Shown piece after piece: positions 21,031-32,610 of a DNA stretch of 64,000 bases. Each line of letters begins with the position of its first letter. The first letter of the stretch is position 1. The translations under genes were made by a program, and so were the position numbers. Under the pieces are notes generated by a model, which was not told where the DNA came from, ran no database searches, and worked only from the letters and a program-made list of their open reading frames with translations. Source of the DNA: Ursus arctos (Eukaryota > Chordata > Mammalia > Carnivora > Ursidae); the NCBI RefSeq assembly GCF_023065955.2, contig NW_026622874.1:12196001-12260000 (forward strand), read 5' to 3'.

Positions 21031-22294
21031 TCACAGGGACAGTTACCTAGTAGTAGCAGTTAGCAAGTTCTTGCTATAGGGGATGACCTGGTCCAGCCTC
21101 CATCTTTCTGAGGTTTTAAGAGGGTACTAAAATACTGAGAGACACGATTCCTCATCTCCAAATTTTACCACGCTCATTTTACCCAGGATTTCTTATTTCC
21201 TATGACTTTATCATCAAGTTTCATCAGTTTTTGCAAAAACAAAATTATCCTCTTGGAATTTTTTGGAGGTCTCCTGCTATTCTAAAGTGTTTGCCGTGCT
21301 CGCATTAGGAAACCTGTAAATCCCACTCTATAAACACCTAAAGTGAAGCTGGGGTTATCCATCGCCTTTTTGAGAGCTGGCGAGCAGACTTGCTTGGGAA
21401 GAAAAGGTGTATCATGCTTCAAAGTCAGTATATTCCTAAGACTAATGTCTACCTAGTAAGCAAAATAGACTGAACTTCTTCTGAATACCAGAGGAAGTCC
21501 CCTTTCCTTGTTCTGGGTCTATTTCTCCCTCATTAAGGAAATCCATTCTTGCCATCTCTGGACTCGTCTTCCCTGTGTTTGCCTTCTCCTCTGCCTGTCC
21601 CCACTGGCATGCTCCGTGCTCAGTCAGCTCTGGGGCTGGCCAAAGGAGTTTCCACATTTGTTCAGGTTGCCCGGCTCCTTCTAACAGTGACCTCATACTG
21701 ACAATGGGGCTTTGAGAGCCTGAGGTTCTTGTCTCTGAGCCTGAGACTGTGCTGGCAGCTGACCCATCACACACACCCTCACAGCCACTCCAGGAAACTT
21801 GTCAGCTGTCCCCGTTCACACCAGAGCTTCTGTCCTGGGCCCCCTTCCTAGAAACTAAGTCCTCCCTTCTGCTCTTGCCTTTTGCTTCTCCAGACAACGG
21901 GGCTCCTGCAGCACCGGGTCAGGCGCTAGTGCCTGGATACCCAAGCACCTTGACTACTGCCTGTGAGTCAGTCTGGACTACAGCATCTGAGCATCACTGA
22001 TTGCCAGGGTGCCCAGCTGCTGGGTCCTATTTTCCGACAGAGCACTGCACTGTCATGGTGGGGTCCTGGTGCCAACCAAGTACCTGAATCTTCACTGAAG
22101 ACACTAATGCTTACCTCCCCCGCCTGAGTCATGATGAGCCACCTCTCTTAGTCCCTGACACTGGCACAGCATCATGTCTACTGCCAGCCCCAGAACCTTC
22201 TCCTTACGGCTCCTATCTTACTTGGTTACTTACAAATCCTGATGGGAAACAGGCTTAATGGGTTATTAAAATCCTCTCTCAGGTATCTTTTTGA

Positions 22295-22309
22295 GAAGCA
22301 CAAAGACTT
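22295..22309. repeat. Target-site duplication, left
   Basis: 'gaagcacaaagactt'; the right copy 22511-22525 is 'gaagtacgaagactt' (two changes). Confidence 0.85.
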
Positions 22310-22510
22310 GGGGTGCCTGGCTGGCTCAGTGGTTAAGCGTCTGCCTTTGGCTCAGGGTGCGATCCCGGAGTCCTGGGATCGAGCCCCACATCGGATTCCT
22401 CCACTGGGAGCCTGCTTCTTCCTCTCCCACTCCCCCTGCTTGTGTTCCCTCTCTCCCTGGCTGTCTCTCTCTGTCATATAAATAAATGAAATCTTTAAAA
22501 AAAGAAAAAA
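22310..22510 (+). mobile_element. Can-SINE (SINEC)
   Basis: Head 'ggggtgcctggctggctcag' with the A-box-like 'tggctcagtggtt' and B-box-like 'gatcgagccc', then the CT-rich body and a tail with 'aaataaatgaaatcttt' and A-rich end. Flanked by a 15-bp duplication with two differences. Transcribed in life by RNA polymerase III and mobilised by L1 proteins; non-coding. Confidence 0.95.
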
Positions 22511-22525
22511 GAAGTACGAAGACTT
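22511..22525. repeat. Target-site duplication, right
   Basis: Near-identical partner of 22295-22309. Confidence 0.85.
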
Positions 22526-23115
22526 TCAGGAAGACAAAACAGTGTTACTCTAGTGTTAATTGACATATCAGATTACTTTTCATAGAAGAATATAGGCAGC
22601 ATTGAAGTGTAGTGAGAAACTTGGGTCTGTTGAGTTTGTGTTGAGGGCAGGACGAAATCTAACAAGACAAAAACTGGCGAGTTTGGAAGATTAACTTTTC
22701 TCAGTTTTGACAACACTGGCATGAGGCAGTTAAATTTCTGCCTAATAAATGTATGAAACTGTAAAAATATTTTTCTTGTCAGTTAACTTATTCTGGAAAT
22801 TCTAACGAGAGACTTTCAAATAAGCACGACGAATCACTCCACAGTTAGCCATCCTGAAACACTTTTTAAACAAGTGTTTCTGAAATAATGGAATAGTCAT
22901 ATGATGCCTTTAATGTAAGTTTTTTATACACACTTCTGTACCTGAAATTGTAAACTACTTTAGAAAAAAAGATAACTTCGTGAAGTTTTGCATCTTGAGA
23001 ACTCTGGAACTGAATAAATCAATTTTGATGTTGTGATATGGGAATTATTTTCCAGTTCTATTCTATAGTTTATATTTTAGTTTTTCCCTTCCCTCCCTTC
23101 TATCCATTTCTGAGG
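22526..23115. other. Unique AT-rich sequence
   Basis: No transposon or exon recognised. Balanced complexity with several homeodomain-type TAAT motifs, so a possible but unproven conserved non-coding stretch. Confidence 0.4.
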
Positions 23116-23117
23116 TC

Positions 23118-23215
23118 ATTGCTTATTTATTTAAATCCTCATGTAGCACCTAGTCCTTGATTTGAACATGGTAGGTGCTGAATGGTGTTTGTTAAATTGA
23201 ATTGAAATCAACATG
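23118..23215 (+). mobile_element. L2 LINE 3' end fragment
   Basis: 'catgtagcacctagtccttg' then 'catggtaggtgctgaatggt' and 'gttaaattgaattga' match the L2 3' end ('agcacctagcacagtgcctgg ... gtaggtgctcaataaat'). Confidence 0.55.
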
Positions 23216-25595
23216 ACCACATATGGGCCCATTTTACCTATAATTCTAGGGCAAGATTGACTTTTTGTTTTTCTATTGTGTGATGAAAGCAAGTTGGCAG
23301 GGAGCTAGCAACTTTTCATTCCCTGGAATCACTTTTATTATTTATTTACTATTTGTAGTACAAACATGTTTCCAGGAACTTGAGCCACTAGAATGTAGTT
23401 TTCTACTTAAATTCAATCCCTCTGTTTAGGAACCTTCTCTCTATCAGGGAGAGTTTGGCAAAATTCAGAAACTAGTAAGAAAAAAATTGACTGCAACTAT
23501 TCTTGGGTTAGAAGAGAAAAGAAAGGAGAAATATTTATTGAATCCCTTCATGCTTAACAGACTCATAACCGTTTCCAGAACCAGTTCAAACTAATTTTGG
23601 GTCTTGCGCGATTTTATTTCAGGCTTAATGAACTTTAGGACCACAGAAAGGGGAACTGGGTTGGCAAAACATTTCAAACTATTCTTTTCTCTTCTCTCTT
23701 ATCCTTTCTTTTTCTTAAATGGTTTGGGTCTTGGCAAAACCAAAAAGTGTTTTTCTCTAGTGCTTTTTATTTTTTTGTCTTTAATTTTTAACTAAATGTG
23801 CATTTCAAAGGAAATGTAACCCAGCTGTTTCTTATTCTTTTGCACTCAACAAAATGGTACTTTGTAAAAACCATTCAATGTCCAAGAAGCCTTGAGCCCC
23901 TTAAAAAAAAAAGTAAGCCTTTCTTTTCTTTAAACCAAGAATGCAAACTTCACCAAAAGGGAAGAGTTGGAGCCAAGAAAGATTGGGATTTGGTTTAATT
24001 TAAACTTAGAATTTATAAGTGAGAGAATGATTGCAGCCTTGGCAGGATGTAGGTATTTCCAGGTAACTGAAATTTACCTCTTTTATTTATGAGCCCTGAC
24101 CACATCGGATGGTGGTACTGGGATATTCTTCTTCCCTGGGGACTTCTTAGAAGGAAAAATAGTGTCTGGGTGTGTGTGGATTTGGGAGTGGGGTGATGGG
24201 CAGGAGGGCGTAACAGGAGGGATGTTGTACTGTTACATATACAACTACATTGGAGGGAAAAAAAAGTAGAATGACCCCCTGATTATTTGACTTTGGGATT
24301 TAAGAAAATGATCACTTTCACAGAAGCAAAGATGAAAGTTCCTTTTAAACTGTTAACCAGTAGTTTACTAAATGAATGTAACTCTCAAGAAAAATACAAA
24401 GAGAGATGCTTGATTTACTTATGAGAGAGGAAACTTCCAAGTCCTGGAAGGAGCTATTTGCAATACAGAAATTTGTATGTTAATTACAATCTTTTAAAAC
24501 TTTTATGCAGTCGCTAAAATAGATTGTTAAGGTTCCTCCACTTGGCAACGCTTTGTTTTCTTAATTGGAAGTTATTAAGTACTTGGAAGAAGCAAAATGT
24601 ATTTCTCTAAAGATATTTTATAATTCAGACTTTCACTAATGGAGAGCAAACTCCCCATTTTCCTACTGCTCTGAATTAAATTTTATTGATGGTTAAAAGG
24701 AGATGTATAATAAACATGCCTACAAATTTTGCAGTGAAAAAAATTGTACACATGATAAAGTGGAAATTTAGTAGGAATTATGTTGATACTGTAGCACATT
24801 TTGCCAAGACACATAATTCCTACAGGCATAAGACAAGAGCATTTAAAAATCATACTATTTTTTATTTGTAAGACTACTTTGCATTTGCTGTCTCAGATAT
24901 TTTTTTTGCATTGACGGATACTTGTTTCTTACTTGTAAAACTTTTATTCTACATAAGATTCGGTTTGACAGACAAGAACAGAGAGGGCAGGGAAGCACCA
25001 GGGTCTCTAACTCATCACAGCTTCTGTGGGAAGTAGGAAAAGGTCCATATTCAAGTGAGGTGCAGCCGGAGCCCAGGTTGCCAAGTGGAGAGGGCCTAGC
25101 GCAAAGAAAAGAAGTCCATTCCTTTGGTGTCTAGAGCCGCCAGGTGGGCTCTCAGCCTGGAGAGGGCGGCATGGCTGGGTTTCAGTCTCCATTGACCCCG
25201 CCTGCAGAACAAGCCCAGCTTCTCAGATCTGAGAACTGATTGGGGAGATGGAAGGAATTTGGAGAAAAACCCACGACTGATGAGGAACTTTTAAGAGGTG
25301 TGCCATGGGCTTTAAGATTTTCTAAACCCCATCTCAATCTCTCCCGCAAAAACCTTAGGAAAGTCTCCGTGGTTCACTCATGCCCTTGGTCCTGAGGATT
25401 CTTTTTTCCTCTGGGGATATCAAGTCGTATTGAAATCTGCATCAAAATGGATTTTAAGTGTCAACTGAGGACAGAAGACCTCTGAATCACAAAGTTGATT
25501 AAGCCACTTTCCTGCTCACTGTCTGGTGGAGGAAATGGACACACCGTACAGGTAATTTATACCAACCCCATAAAATTCATGGAGCCCATACGCAG
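23216..25595. other. Unique non-coding sequence
   Basis: About 2.4 kb, mostly AT-rich, without recognisable repeats or exons. The sub-stretch 24480-24620 has no low complexity and several TAATT motifs. Confidence 0.45.
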
Positions 25596-25597
25596 AG

Positions 25598-25706
25598 GGC
25601 ATGCTCTCTCAGAGGGCAGGAGCCAGGTCTAAACTGTGTCCTGAACACCCTCTAGCACCATTCCCAGTGTGTGGTCAGTAACTACTTGCAGAACAGAATG
25701 AAAAAA
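25598..25706 (+). mobile_element. L2 LINE 3' end fragment
   Basis: 'cagagggcaggagccaggtc' followed by 'accattcccagtgtgtggtc' and 'agtaactacttgcagaacag' follows the L2 3'UTR order. Confidence 0.6.
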
Positions 25707-26718
25707 ATATTGCAACTCTGGGTCTACACGCTAATCCATTTTTCTCACCTTTAAAAATTTTGCTTGAAACAAAGAAATTATAATTTTACTTACTTGCCCT
25801 CAGATCCAAAGGAAATGAAATATTTTGGTAAAAAAAGATTGGGCAACTCAGGCATTTTTGCAAACCATGTGTGTTTTCACTTCCGACTTCCTTATTGCTT
25901 AGGAAGCAAATACTTGCATCAAATTTAAATTCAATAACGTGTGCAGGTCTCTCTTAAATTAGAAATAGAAAGCCCAACGGGAGCTTTGCCTTATGAGGAA
26001 CATGGAGTAGTTGGGGCATGTATTTTCACGGTAATGAGTGTGCGCCAGAGGGAGAAAGCTAACAAAGAGCCTGAACAACGTGAGCTTATCGTCCTTGCAG
26101 TCTGGTGCATGAGTCCCTGGAGTGGCTGAGTGACAAACATAGTGAAGGACAGACTCTGTGAGCAAAGGGACAGGGCCCTTTGGGGGTCACATGAGAGGAC
26201 AGCAGGTTGGTGATAGCTGGTTTGAGAAAAAATGGAGGATCTGGAAGATACAGAACCCTCAGGCTACCTGGCTAAGTTATACTGCGGGAAAGAGGGGAAA
26301 GCTAAAAAAAAAAAAAAAAAAGTCTTTCTAACATGTCATCCTTATCATTATAGTGCCCCTAAGTCTTTAAGGCTTTCCTTTTCTCCTTGGGATTTTGAAT
26401 TAACATTCTAGAACCCTTGTTTTCATGATCCGTTCAGCCATTATTAGTTCACAACTGAGTACTACTGCTTTATACCTGTGACAGCAATTCGGAAAGGCAG
26501 GTCTGTGTGGATGCTGGAAGTGGTGGTGCCTGGCTGGAGAAAGAATGTTAAGAAGAAAGTGGGAGGATGTCAAAGGAAGCCTATACCCACTTCACAAATT
26601 CATGCAAGGCTCGCCTTCCCCTGCAAAACGGACAGCACCCTCATAAGCTAACACTTTGGCAATCAAGATTTGAACTCATCTAATTCTTCCTGCTTGCTTG
26701 GAAAGAAGGAAGAAAATG
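25707..26718. other. Unique non-coding sequence
   Basis: No recognised element except an A18 run at 26304-26321. No exon supported. Confidence 0.45.
26304..26321. repeat. A18 homopolymer
   Basis: Uninterrupted A-run; no SINE or L1 body is attached on its left side. Confidence 0.85.
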
Positions 26719-26890
26719 CACATCTATTTAGTACCTGCCAAGTATTAGGTGTTTTCATAAATGATTTCTCATGTATTTCTCAGAACAGCCACAGGGCATA
26801 CCTATGTATTATGGTTCCCACAGGAGACGCTGGAATTTAAACCAGGACCTGTTACTGTAAGTCCAATTCTCTGTTTGCTATTCCAAGGGG
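26719..26890 (-). mobile_element. MIR SINE
   Basis: 'tatttagtacctgccaagta', 'tttctcagaacagccacagg' and 'gctggaatttaaaccaggac' follow antisense MIR order. Confidence 0.7.
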
Positions 26891-26986
26891 CTTTGGTGCT
26901 TTGGTGCTATTCCAAGTGAAGCCTGTTCACCTCTGCCTTTACTTTTTTTCTCTGTTGATTATTCCACTACTGACATGTGGTATATT

Positions 26987-27140
26987 CGTAGGGTCGAGTT
27001 TTCTCAGAACAATCCCCTGAGTTAGGTATTATTGTCCCAATTTGTAGGTGAGGCAACTGAGGCCCCAGGGTTCAGAGCCACATACCATTGCAGACAGGGT
27101 GTCGATCCAAGCTTGCTGACTGCGGAGCGCCCGCTCTGAC
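26987..27140 (-). mobile_element. MIR SINE
   Basis: 'cagaacaatcccctgagtta', 'attattgtcccaatttgtag' and 'gaggcaactgaggccc' are the antisense MIR core. It lies about 100 bp from another antisense MIR piece, so the two may be separate insertions. Confidence 0.7.
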
Positions 27141-28325
27141 CCCCTGGGGACTTCCTCCTCCTCCACGTTCGTGCCACTAGGGAGCCACCTGAGTGTTGAT
27201 TGCAACTTCTGCGGCATCCTGGGGACTCAGCGGCTCATTGGTTGCAGGTATCAGGACAGATTTGAGACAAGTGTTTCGTGACTTTCACACGGAGGCAATC
27301 AGCTCCTGGACACACAGTGTGGCCACTGGACTGTCCCTTCGGTAAGGCCAAATGAGTGATGGGAAAACGGAGGGATCTTGTCTGGCATGGAGTTCCTGTG
27401 ATTACGTTCATCTCTGCCTTGTCCAAGACCGATTTGGAGTTTAATAGGAACCAGAGTGATTGGAAACATTTTGCCAGGACAAGAGAACTAGTTCAGACTT
27501 ACTAATTTTTTTTTTTCCCTAAAGATACAACTATCAAGGAAAAACATCAGGGAGTGAGCATGGCCATCTCCTCTCCACCCCCGACGGAAAGCAGTCCAGC
27601 AGCAGGATGCAGGGTTTCTTAGCGGAGTCTCTCATTACTCTCCCCCTCGCTCGGGCGTAAATCATTCTCTAATTGCAGATCAGGCATAAATCGTTCTGGA
27701 ACCATGGTGCTCACTAACTGTTATTGTGTTATTGAGACATAAATCCTATGTCAGCTTGACGAAATGTCTGCGGCCATCGGGTTAAACAAGTCAAGGCAGC
27801 TACTTAACGATTTCCAAACACTCGATTATTAAAGTTCAGACACTGTTCCAGCGGAAAACCATGTTAAAGTGGACTTTAAACAGCCGTTTCTCACATTTGT
27901 TTGGTAAGCAGTAGCCATAAAGACTCCCCCTGCTCTGAACTTCATCTCAGAACGGCCTAGAATGGACAACACAGGTACACAAGGAGAAGCAGCCCAGAAT
28001 TGGGGGGGGGGGGTGCTCCTTTGACCTTTGCAACTTTTCATTCCGTGAAGCCCAACTTGATGCCACTCTTACACACCTTTCTTCCAACCCATCAATGGGC
28101 ATCTTATACAATGTGGAGAGGGAAAAGGACTCGTTTTGCACCATAGATGTGACCTCAGTGAGCTAATTACAGCCCCGATTTATATAAATGAAGCATAGCA
28201 CCTTGTATCTGGATAGTTCTGTAGACTTTCTGAGAATTTCCTTGTGGATGTGACCCATGTCTTCTGCTACTCTCTCCCTGAATGATCAACAGAGGACTTC
28301 CCTAGCATCGTTGTCTCCACACTAC
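27141..28325. other. Unique sequence with a candidate conserved block
   Basis: No transposon is visible. The part 27640-27910 is non-repetitive, balanced in composition and has many homeodomain-type TAAT/ATAAA motifs, the look of a vertebrate conserved non-coding element. This is inference from texture only; no alignment was possible. Confidence 0.4.
28002..28013. repeat. G12 homopolymer
   Basis: Twelve consecutive G. Confidence 0.9.
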
Positions 28326-28329
28326 AAAT

Positions 28330-28705
28330 TTATCTGCACCCCTTTTCCATCACTGTTGTCAGAATACTAGAGATGTTCTTCCTTCCTCTCAAAATGAGTC
28401 ACTCCACCTACGCCCTCTCTTGAGAAAACTTTCCTGCCTTGTTCTCTTTACAACCTCTTCTTTTTTACTGGCCTCTTCTCATTAGGAATTAACTCACGTC
28501 CTCCTCACATTTAACTAAACGAACATACTTCTGCGATCTCCAACCCCCGTCTACTGCCTTGTCTGGGTCCTTTCATGGTTAAGCTTTTTGAAAGAGTCTT
28601 TCTCATTCACTAACTTGTGCTTTTTACTTTCCACTCAATCCTCAAATCACCTTAGTCCGGCACCTGCCCCTAAAAACTCCCCTGGAACTGATCTTGCCAA
28701 AGTCC
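28330..28705 (+). mobile_element. L2 LINE ORF2 fragment
   Basis: 'ttaagctttttgaaagagtc', 'tactttccactcaatcctca' and 'actgatcttgccaaagtccc' match the L2 reverse-transcriptase coding region ('aacttcttgaaagagtt ... ctcctcaacccac ... gctcttgccaaggtc'). Frames are broken. A further L2-like piece at about 29325-29425 may be the continuation, separated by other insertions. Confidence 0.65.
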
Positions 28706-28707
28706 CT

Positions 28708-28965
28708 GCATAGGTTAGAAGATTTTGCCTGCAAGTAACAGAAACTGGGTTAACTTATGAAGGAGATTTGGGACTCACATACTTAGAAAACCAGGAGTAG
28801 AACAAAGGTAAGACCCTCCCAACCCCCTGACGCCATGTCTACACGCCCATGTGAGTCAGCAGAGTACAAAATGGCTGCAGTAGATCCAGCCTTCACATCA
28901 ACACACAAAGATATTCAAAAGAGGAAAAGCCATTCCTTCTGTGACTCTTTTTTGGGAACACATAA
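28708..28965 (+). mobile_element. Ancient dispersed repeat, family not named
   Basis: 'gcctgcaagtaacagaaact' and 'gggttaacttatgaa' match the same pattern as 8168-8312. It seems to interrupt the L2 coding sequence at about 28705. A third related stretch may lie at 29518-29800. Confidence 0.45.
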
Positions 28966-29109
28966 ACTTTTCCTAGAAACTCCTAGAAAGCTTCTTTCAG
29001 CATTTTCTTAATGTGAACTATGTGCTATGTATCCATTCCTGAAACAAGCCTGGAGGCCAGGGGAATGTCAGGCAAGTGCCTTACTTACTAGCAGCATAAT
29101 TGCTCCTAT

Positions 29110-29285
29110 GTCAGTAATTCTCAACAGGAGACAATTTTGCCCCCAAACGGACATTTGGCAATGTCTGGAGTTAGCTTTCATTGCTGTGACTGTGACCATG
29201 GTGTTAATGGCTTCTCACAGGTAGAGGTCAGAGATGCTGCTAACCAGCCTGCTGTGCACAGGACAGCCCCCACAACAAAGGACAA
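29110..29285 (+). mobile_element. MER5A-type hAT DNA transposon
   Basis: 'cagtaattctcaacaggaga', 'attttgcccccaaacggaca', 'tttggcaatgtctggagtta' and 'cacaggacagcccccacaac' follow the MER5A order. Non-autonomous, carries no transposase gene. Confidence 0.8.
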
Positions 29286-30125
29286 TCGTAGCATCACCTT
29301 TCTTTGTTATCCTTACACCCCATCAGCCACAGCCTCTGTCAGTGCCAACTCCCAAATGTCTCTGGAATTCATCCACTTCTGCCCTCACGCTGCCATTATC
29401 CTCATTCAGGTCACTATCACTTTTTGTTTTCTTTATAATTTTTTGTGTTGTTTACTGGCCCCTTTTGTCTAACAAGGGTATATGATTTTGCTGCCCTTCA
29501 GTCCAGCGCAACCTGTATCAGTTAGGGTTCAGGTACAGGTGGAAAGAAAATAAAAATAAATAAGATTGAAATGTACTAGCCTCTCAGACATAAGAAGTCT
29601 GGACTTGATGGGACAAGGGTCAGAACTGGGGATGGTTGGCAAGGACCCAGGTCCCCTCTATCTTGTTACTTCCCCATTTTTTAGCATGTGACTTTTTCTA
29701 TGTGGTCCCAAACCTTTGCTTGAGCTCTGGCAATCACAACAGTATTTCAGCTAGCAGCTGGAAGAAAGGGCAAAGAGAGGATCCCACCTTCTAGAAGTTA
29801 AAACCATCCATTCTACTTACAGCTTATTGGACGCTATTTAGTCATATTGCCACACTTAGCTATGAGAAGCTGGTAAGTGTGGGGTTTATTTCAAGGGGCC
29901 ATAGACTGAACTACAAATTAGGATTTCTATTATTAACAAAGACATGGGAGACAATCTTGTGGGAAAACCAATGGGCTATCCCAGAGCCAGAGTCGTCTTC
30001 CCAGAGGGGAAGAATGAATATGATTTGTTGCTTAAACTCTTGAATGGCTGACTCTGTGTGATGTTCAGCATAAAACATGGCCTTTCATTCCTCTCCCCTT
30101 CCTTTTTTCTGGACCAGCTAATACA
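29286..30125. other. Old L2-like piece and unnamed repeat-like sequence
   Basis: 29325-29425 resembles L2 ORF2 ('tcatccacttctgccctcac', 'ctcattcaggtcactatca'). 29518-29800 resembles the unnamed repeat of 28708. The remainder is unassigned. Confidence 0.4.
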
Positions 30126-30567
30126 TATAAAGTAGTAGCTCATTATTTTAGCCTGTATTTCTCTGATTACTCATGATTATGAGTAAGGGTTCCTTCATGT
30201 GCTTATTAGCCCTTAGGGATTCCTCTTCTGTCAAATATGTTTTTATATCTTTGGTGTTCTTTTACTTCTGCTAGTTAATTACTAAGAGTTTCTAATAAAT
30301 TCCAAATGATAATTTCATGGTAGTTTTTGACATCAGAAATATGATGCCATTCATCTATCAACATTGTCTAGGGGTCTCTCATGGACTGGAAAACCTTGAT
30401 TTTGATATAATTATACATATATAGCAGATATATAGAATATATGTGTGCATCGTATAAAATTATTTTGCCTTTTCATGCTTTTAAAGTTTGGCTTAAGAAT
30501 ATTCTATCCCAGAATATTCACCCACCTTTTTTTTTTCATTAACCACATAGATGTAATATTCATGCTT

Positions 30568-30582
30568 AAAATCTTAAATTTA
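30568..30582. repeat. Target-site duplication, left
   Basis: 'aaaatcttaaattta'; the partner at 30784-30798 differs at one base. Confidence 0.8.
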
Positions 30583-30783
30583 GGGGCGCCTGGGTGGCTC
30601 AGTGGGTTGAGCCATCTGCCTTTGGCTCAGGTCATGATCGCAGGGTCCTGGGATCAAGCCCTGTGTTGGGCTCCCTGCTCAGCCAGGAGCCTGCTTCTCT
30701 CTCTCTCTCTGCTGCTCCCCCTGCTTGTGTTCTCCTGCTCTCTCTCTCTCTGTCAAATAAATAAATAAAATCTTAAATAAAAT
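30583..30783 (+). mobile_element. Can-SINE (SINEC), in old L1
   Basis: 'ggggcgcctgggtggctcag' head with A-box-like 'tggctcagtgggttgagcc', 'gatcaagccc' B-box region, (CT)n body and 'aaataaataaataaaatctt' tail. Flanked by a 15-bp duplication. Diverged from the 31227 and 61568 copies, so another subfamily. Confidence 0.94.
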
Positions 30784-30798
30784 AAAATATTAAATTTA
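30784..30798. repeat. Target-site duplication, right
   Basis: 'aaaatattaaattta', partner of 30568-30582. Confidence 0.8.
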
Positions 30799-31212
30799 AA
30801 GTATAGTTCACTTTTGCATGTGATATGAGTTTTATTTTAGGAATGAGTTTTATTTTTCTCCATATGTTGAGACAACTTCCTAATATCTGTCAAAGAATTT
30901 ATCTTCCCTCTCCCCATTCAGTTGTGAAGCCACATTTATTGTATATTAATTTGCCCTGTACAAATTTCTTTGTCTCTGGGCTCTCTAACCTCTTCTATCA
31001 GTCTATTTGTTTTGTTTTACACCAATATTATATTTTTTTATTACTCAAGCTTTGTAGTGTGTCATAACATGGATAGGTCAATCCTACCATTTTATTCTTA
31101 AATTTTCACATTGACGTGGCCATTCACGGACTTTTAGTCATCCATAAATATTTAAATATAAAATACATAAAAATAAAGTTGAAATCTTGATTGAGAGTAC
31201 ATTTAGTTAATA

Positions 31213-31226
31213 AATAAACTTGGGGG
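31213..31226. repeat. Target-site duplication, left
   Basis: 'aataaacttggggg'; the partner at 31439-31452 is 'aattaacttggggg'. Confidence 0.8.
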
Positions 31227-31438
31227 GCGCCTGGGTGGCACAGCGGTTAAGCGTCTGCCTTCGGCTCAGGGCATGATCCCGGCGTTCTGGGATCGAGCCC
31301 CACATCAGGCTCCTCCGCTATGAGCCTGCTTCTTCCTCTCCCACTCCCCCTGCTTGTGTTCCCTCTCTCGCTGGCTGTCTCTATCTCTGTCAAATAAATA
31401 AATAAATAAAATCTTTTTTAAAAATTAATTAATTAATT
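31227..31438 (+). mobile_element. Can-SINE, young subfamily, in old L1
   Basis: 'ggcgcctgggtggcacagcg' head, 'gttaagcgtctgccttcggc', 'gatcgagccccacatcaggc', 'ctggctgtctctatctctgt' and a tail of aaat units ending in (AATT)n. Only a handful of differences from the copy at 61568-61764, which indicates a recently active subfamily. Target duplication of 14 bp. Confidence 0.96.
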
Positions 31439-31452
31439 AATTAACTTGGGGG
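31439..31452. repeat. Target-site duplication, right
   Basis: Partner of 31213-31226, one mismatch. Confidence 0.8.
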
Positions 31453-32544
31453 AGAATTGACATCTTTATAACATAAAAGCCTTCCATCCAAATGCGTGGA
31501 ATTTCTCTCCACTTATTCGGATTATCTTTCTTATCCTTTATTAAGGTGATAAAACTTTCTCCACAAAGTTTTGTTTATTTTTGGTTATTTCCTAGGCATT
31601 ATATCTACTTTTCTTGATATTGTGAATGTCGTCTTATTCTATAGAGTTTTTCCTGGTTAGTAATTTTTGCTATAAATAAATGCTACTAATTTTTGTAAAT
31701 GTACCTTTCATCTGATAACCTTGTTGAATTCTCTTGCTGGTAGTCAGAGCTCTGACTCTTCTGCTGACGATCATATCATCTGTAAATAATGATGATTTTT
31801 ATCTTTTTCATTCCAATCCATATGCCATTTCCCCCTTATTGCATCCCCATCTCCACTTCTACATTAAATAATAATTTCAAATGAACAGCTTTGTCTTGTT
31901 CCAAGCCTTAAAGGAATTAGACTGTTCGTTGTAAAGTTTTATATTCCTATAATAACTAGTTCAGAAAGCTTTCTTATAGTTCCAATTTGCTAATTTTTAG
32001 AATCACACATGTGTATGTTCAAGCTTACATAACACTTTTCTGCTTTGAAATAATCAGATTTCTTATGATTTCAATGATAGATTTTTTTAGTGAAAAACTA
32101 TCCTATTATAGGAGAAATTCTTTCTTGATGGTAATTATTATTTTTAAAAGACACTGTTGGATTTGATTAGTTAGCATGGTTTTTAGGATTTTTGCCTCCA
32201 TGTTCTTAAGCTAAATGGGCCATAATCTTCTTGTACTATCTTTTTCTAGTTTGGGAATAAAGATTCAAATAGCTTCAGAAAATGGCATAGGTAGTGTTGT
32301 ATTTTTTGTTCTATTTGGGGGATAACTTGAATAAGATAGGATCCAATTTCTTGAAAGTATGGTAGAATTTACCTGTAAAACCATATAAGCTTACATTTTT
32401 TAAAAAGAGAAGTCTTCGATCACCCTGAAAATGTATTTTTTCCCAAATTATACTGACCTACTCAGGTCCTCTATTTTTTTGTGTGTGTCAATATGACATT
32501 TTATAAATACGTTGGAATGTATCCATTGTAAGCCTTTTAAGCTT

Positions 32545-32610
32545 ACATATGTATATTTTACATATTTACATATTATGTATATTTACATATAGTTTACATA
32601 TGTATATAAA
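32545..32610. repeat. AT-rich tract of acatat/tatgtat units
   Basis: Imperfect repeats of acatatgtata-like units inside the old L1; low complexity. Confidence 0.75.

Larger units (their letters stand above)
18563..22294. other. Unique, moderately GC-rich non-coding sequence
   Basis: About 3.7 kb without recognisable transposons other than simple repeats. Open frames up to 110 codons occur on both strands (for example 20764-21063 plus, 21442-21774 minus), but none has a known domain. No CpG island or splice-supported exon is visible. It could hold regulatory sequence, for which I have no direct evidence. Confidence 0.45.

Noticed and set aside
22310..22510. tRNA gene suggested by A-box and B-box-like sequences in the SINE heads
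   Set aside because: The heads are diverged tRNA-derived SINE promoters with CT-rich bodies and A-rich tails; no cloverleaf with an intact anticodon arm can be supported.
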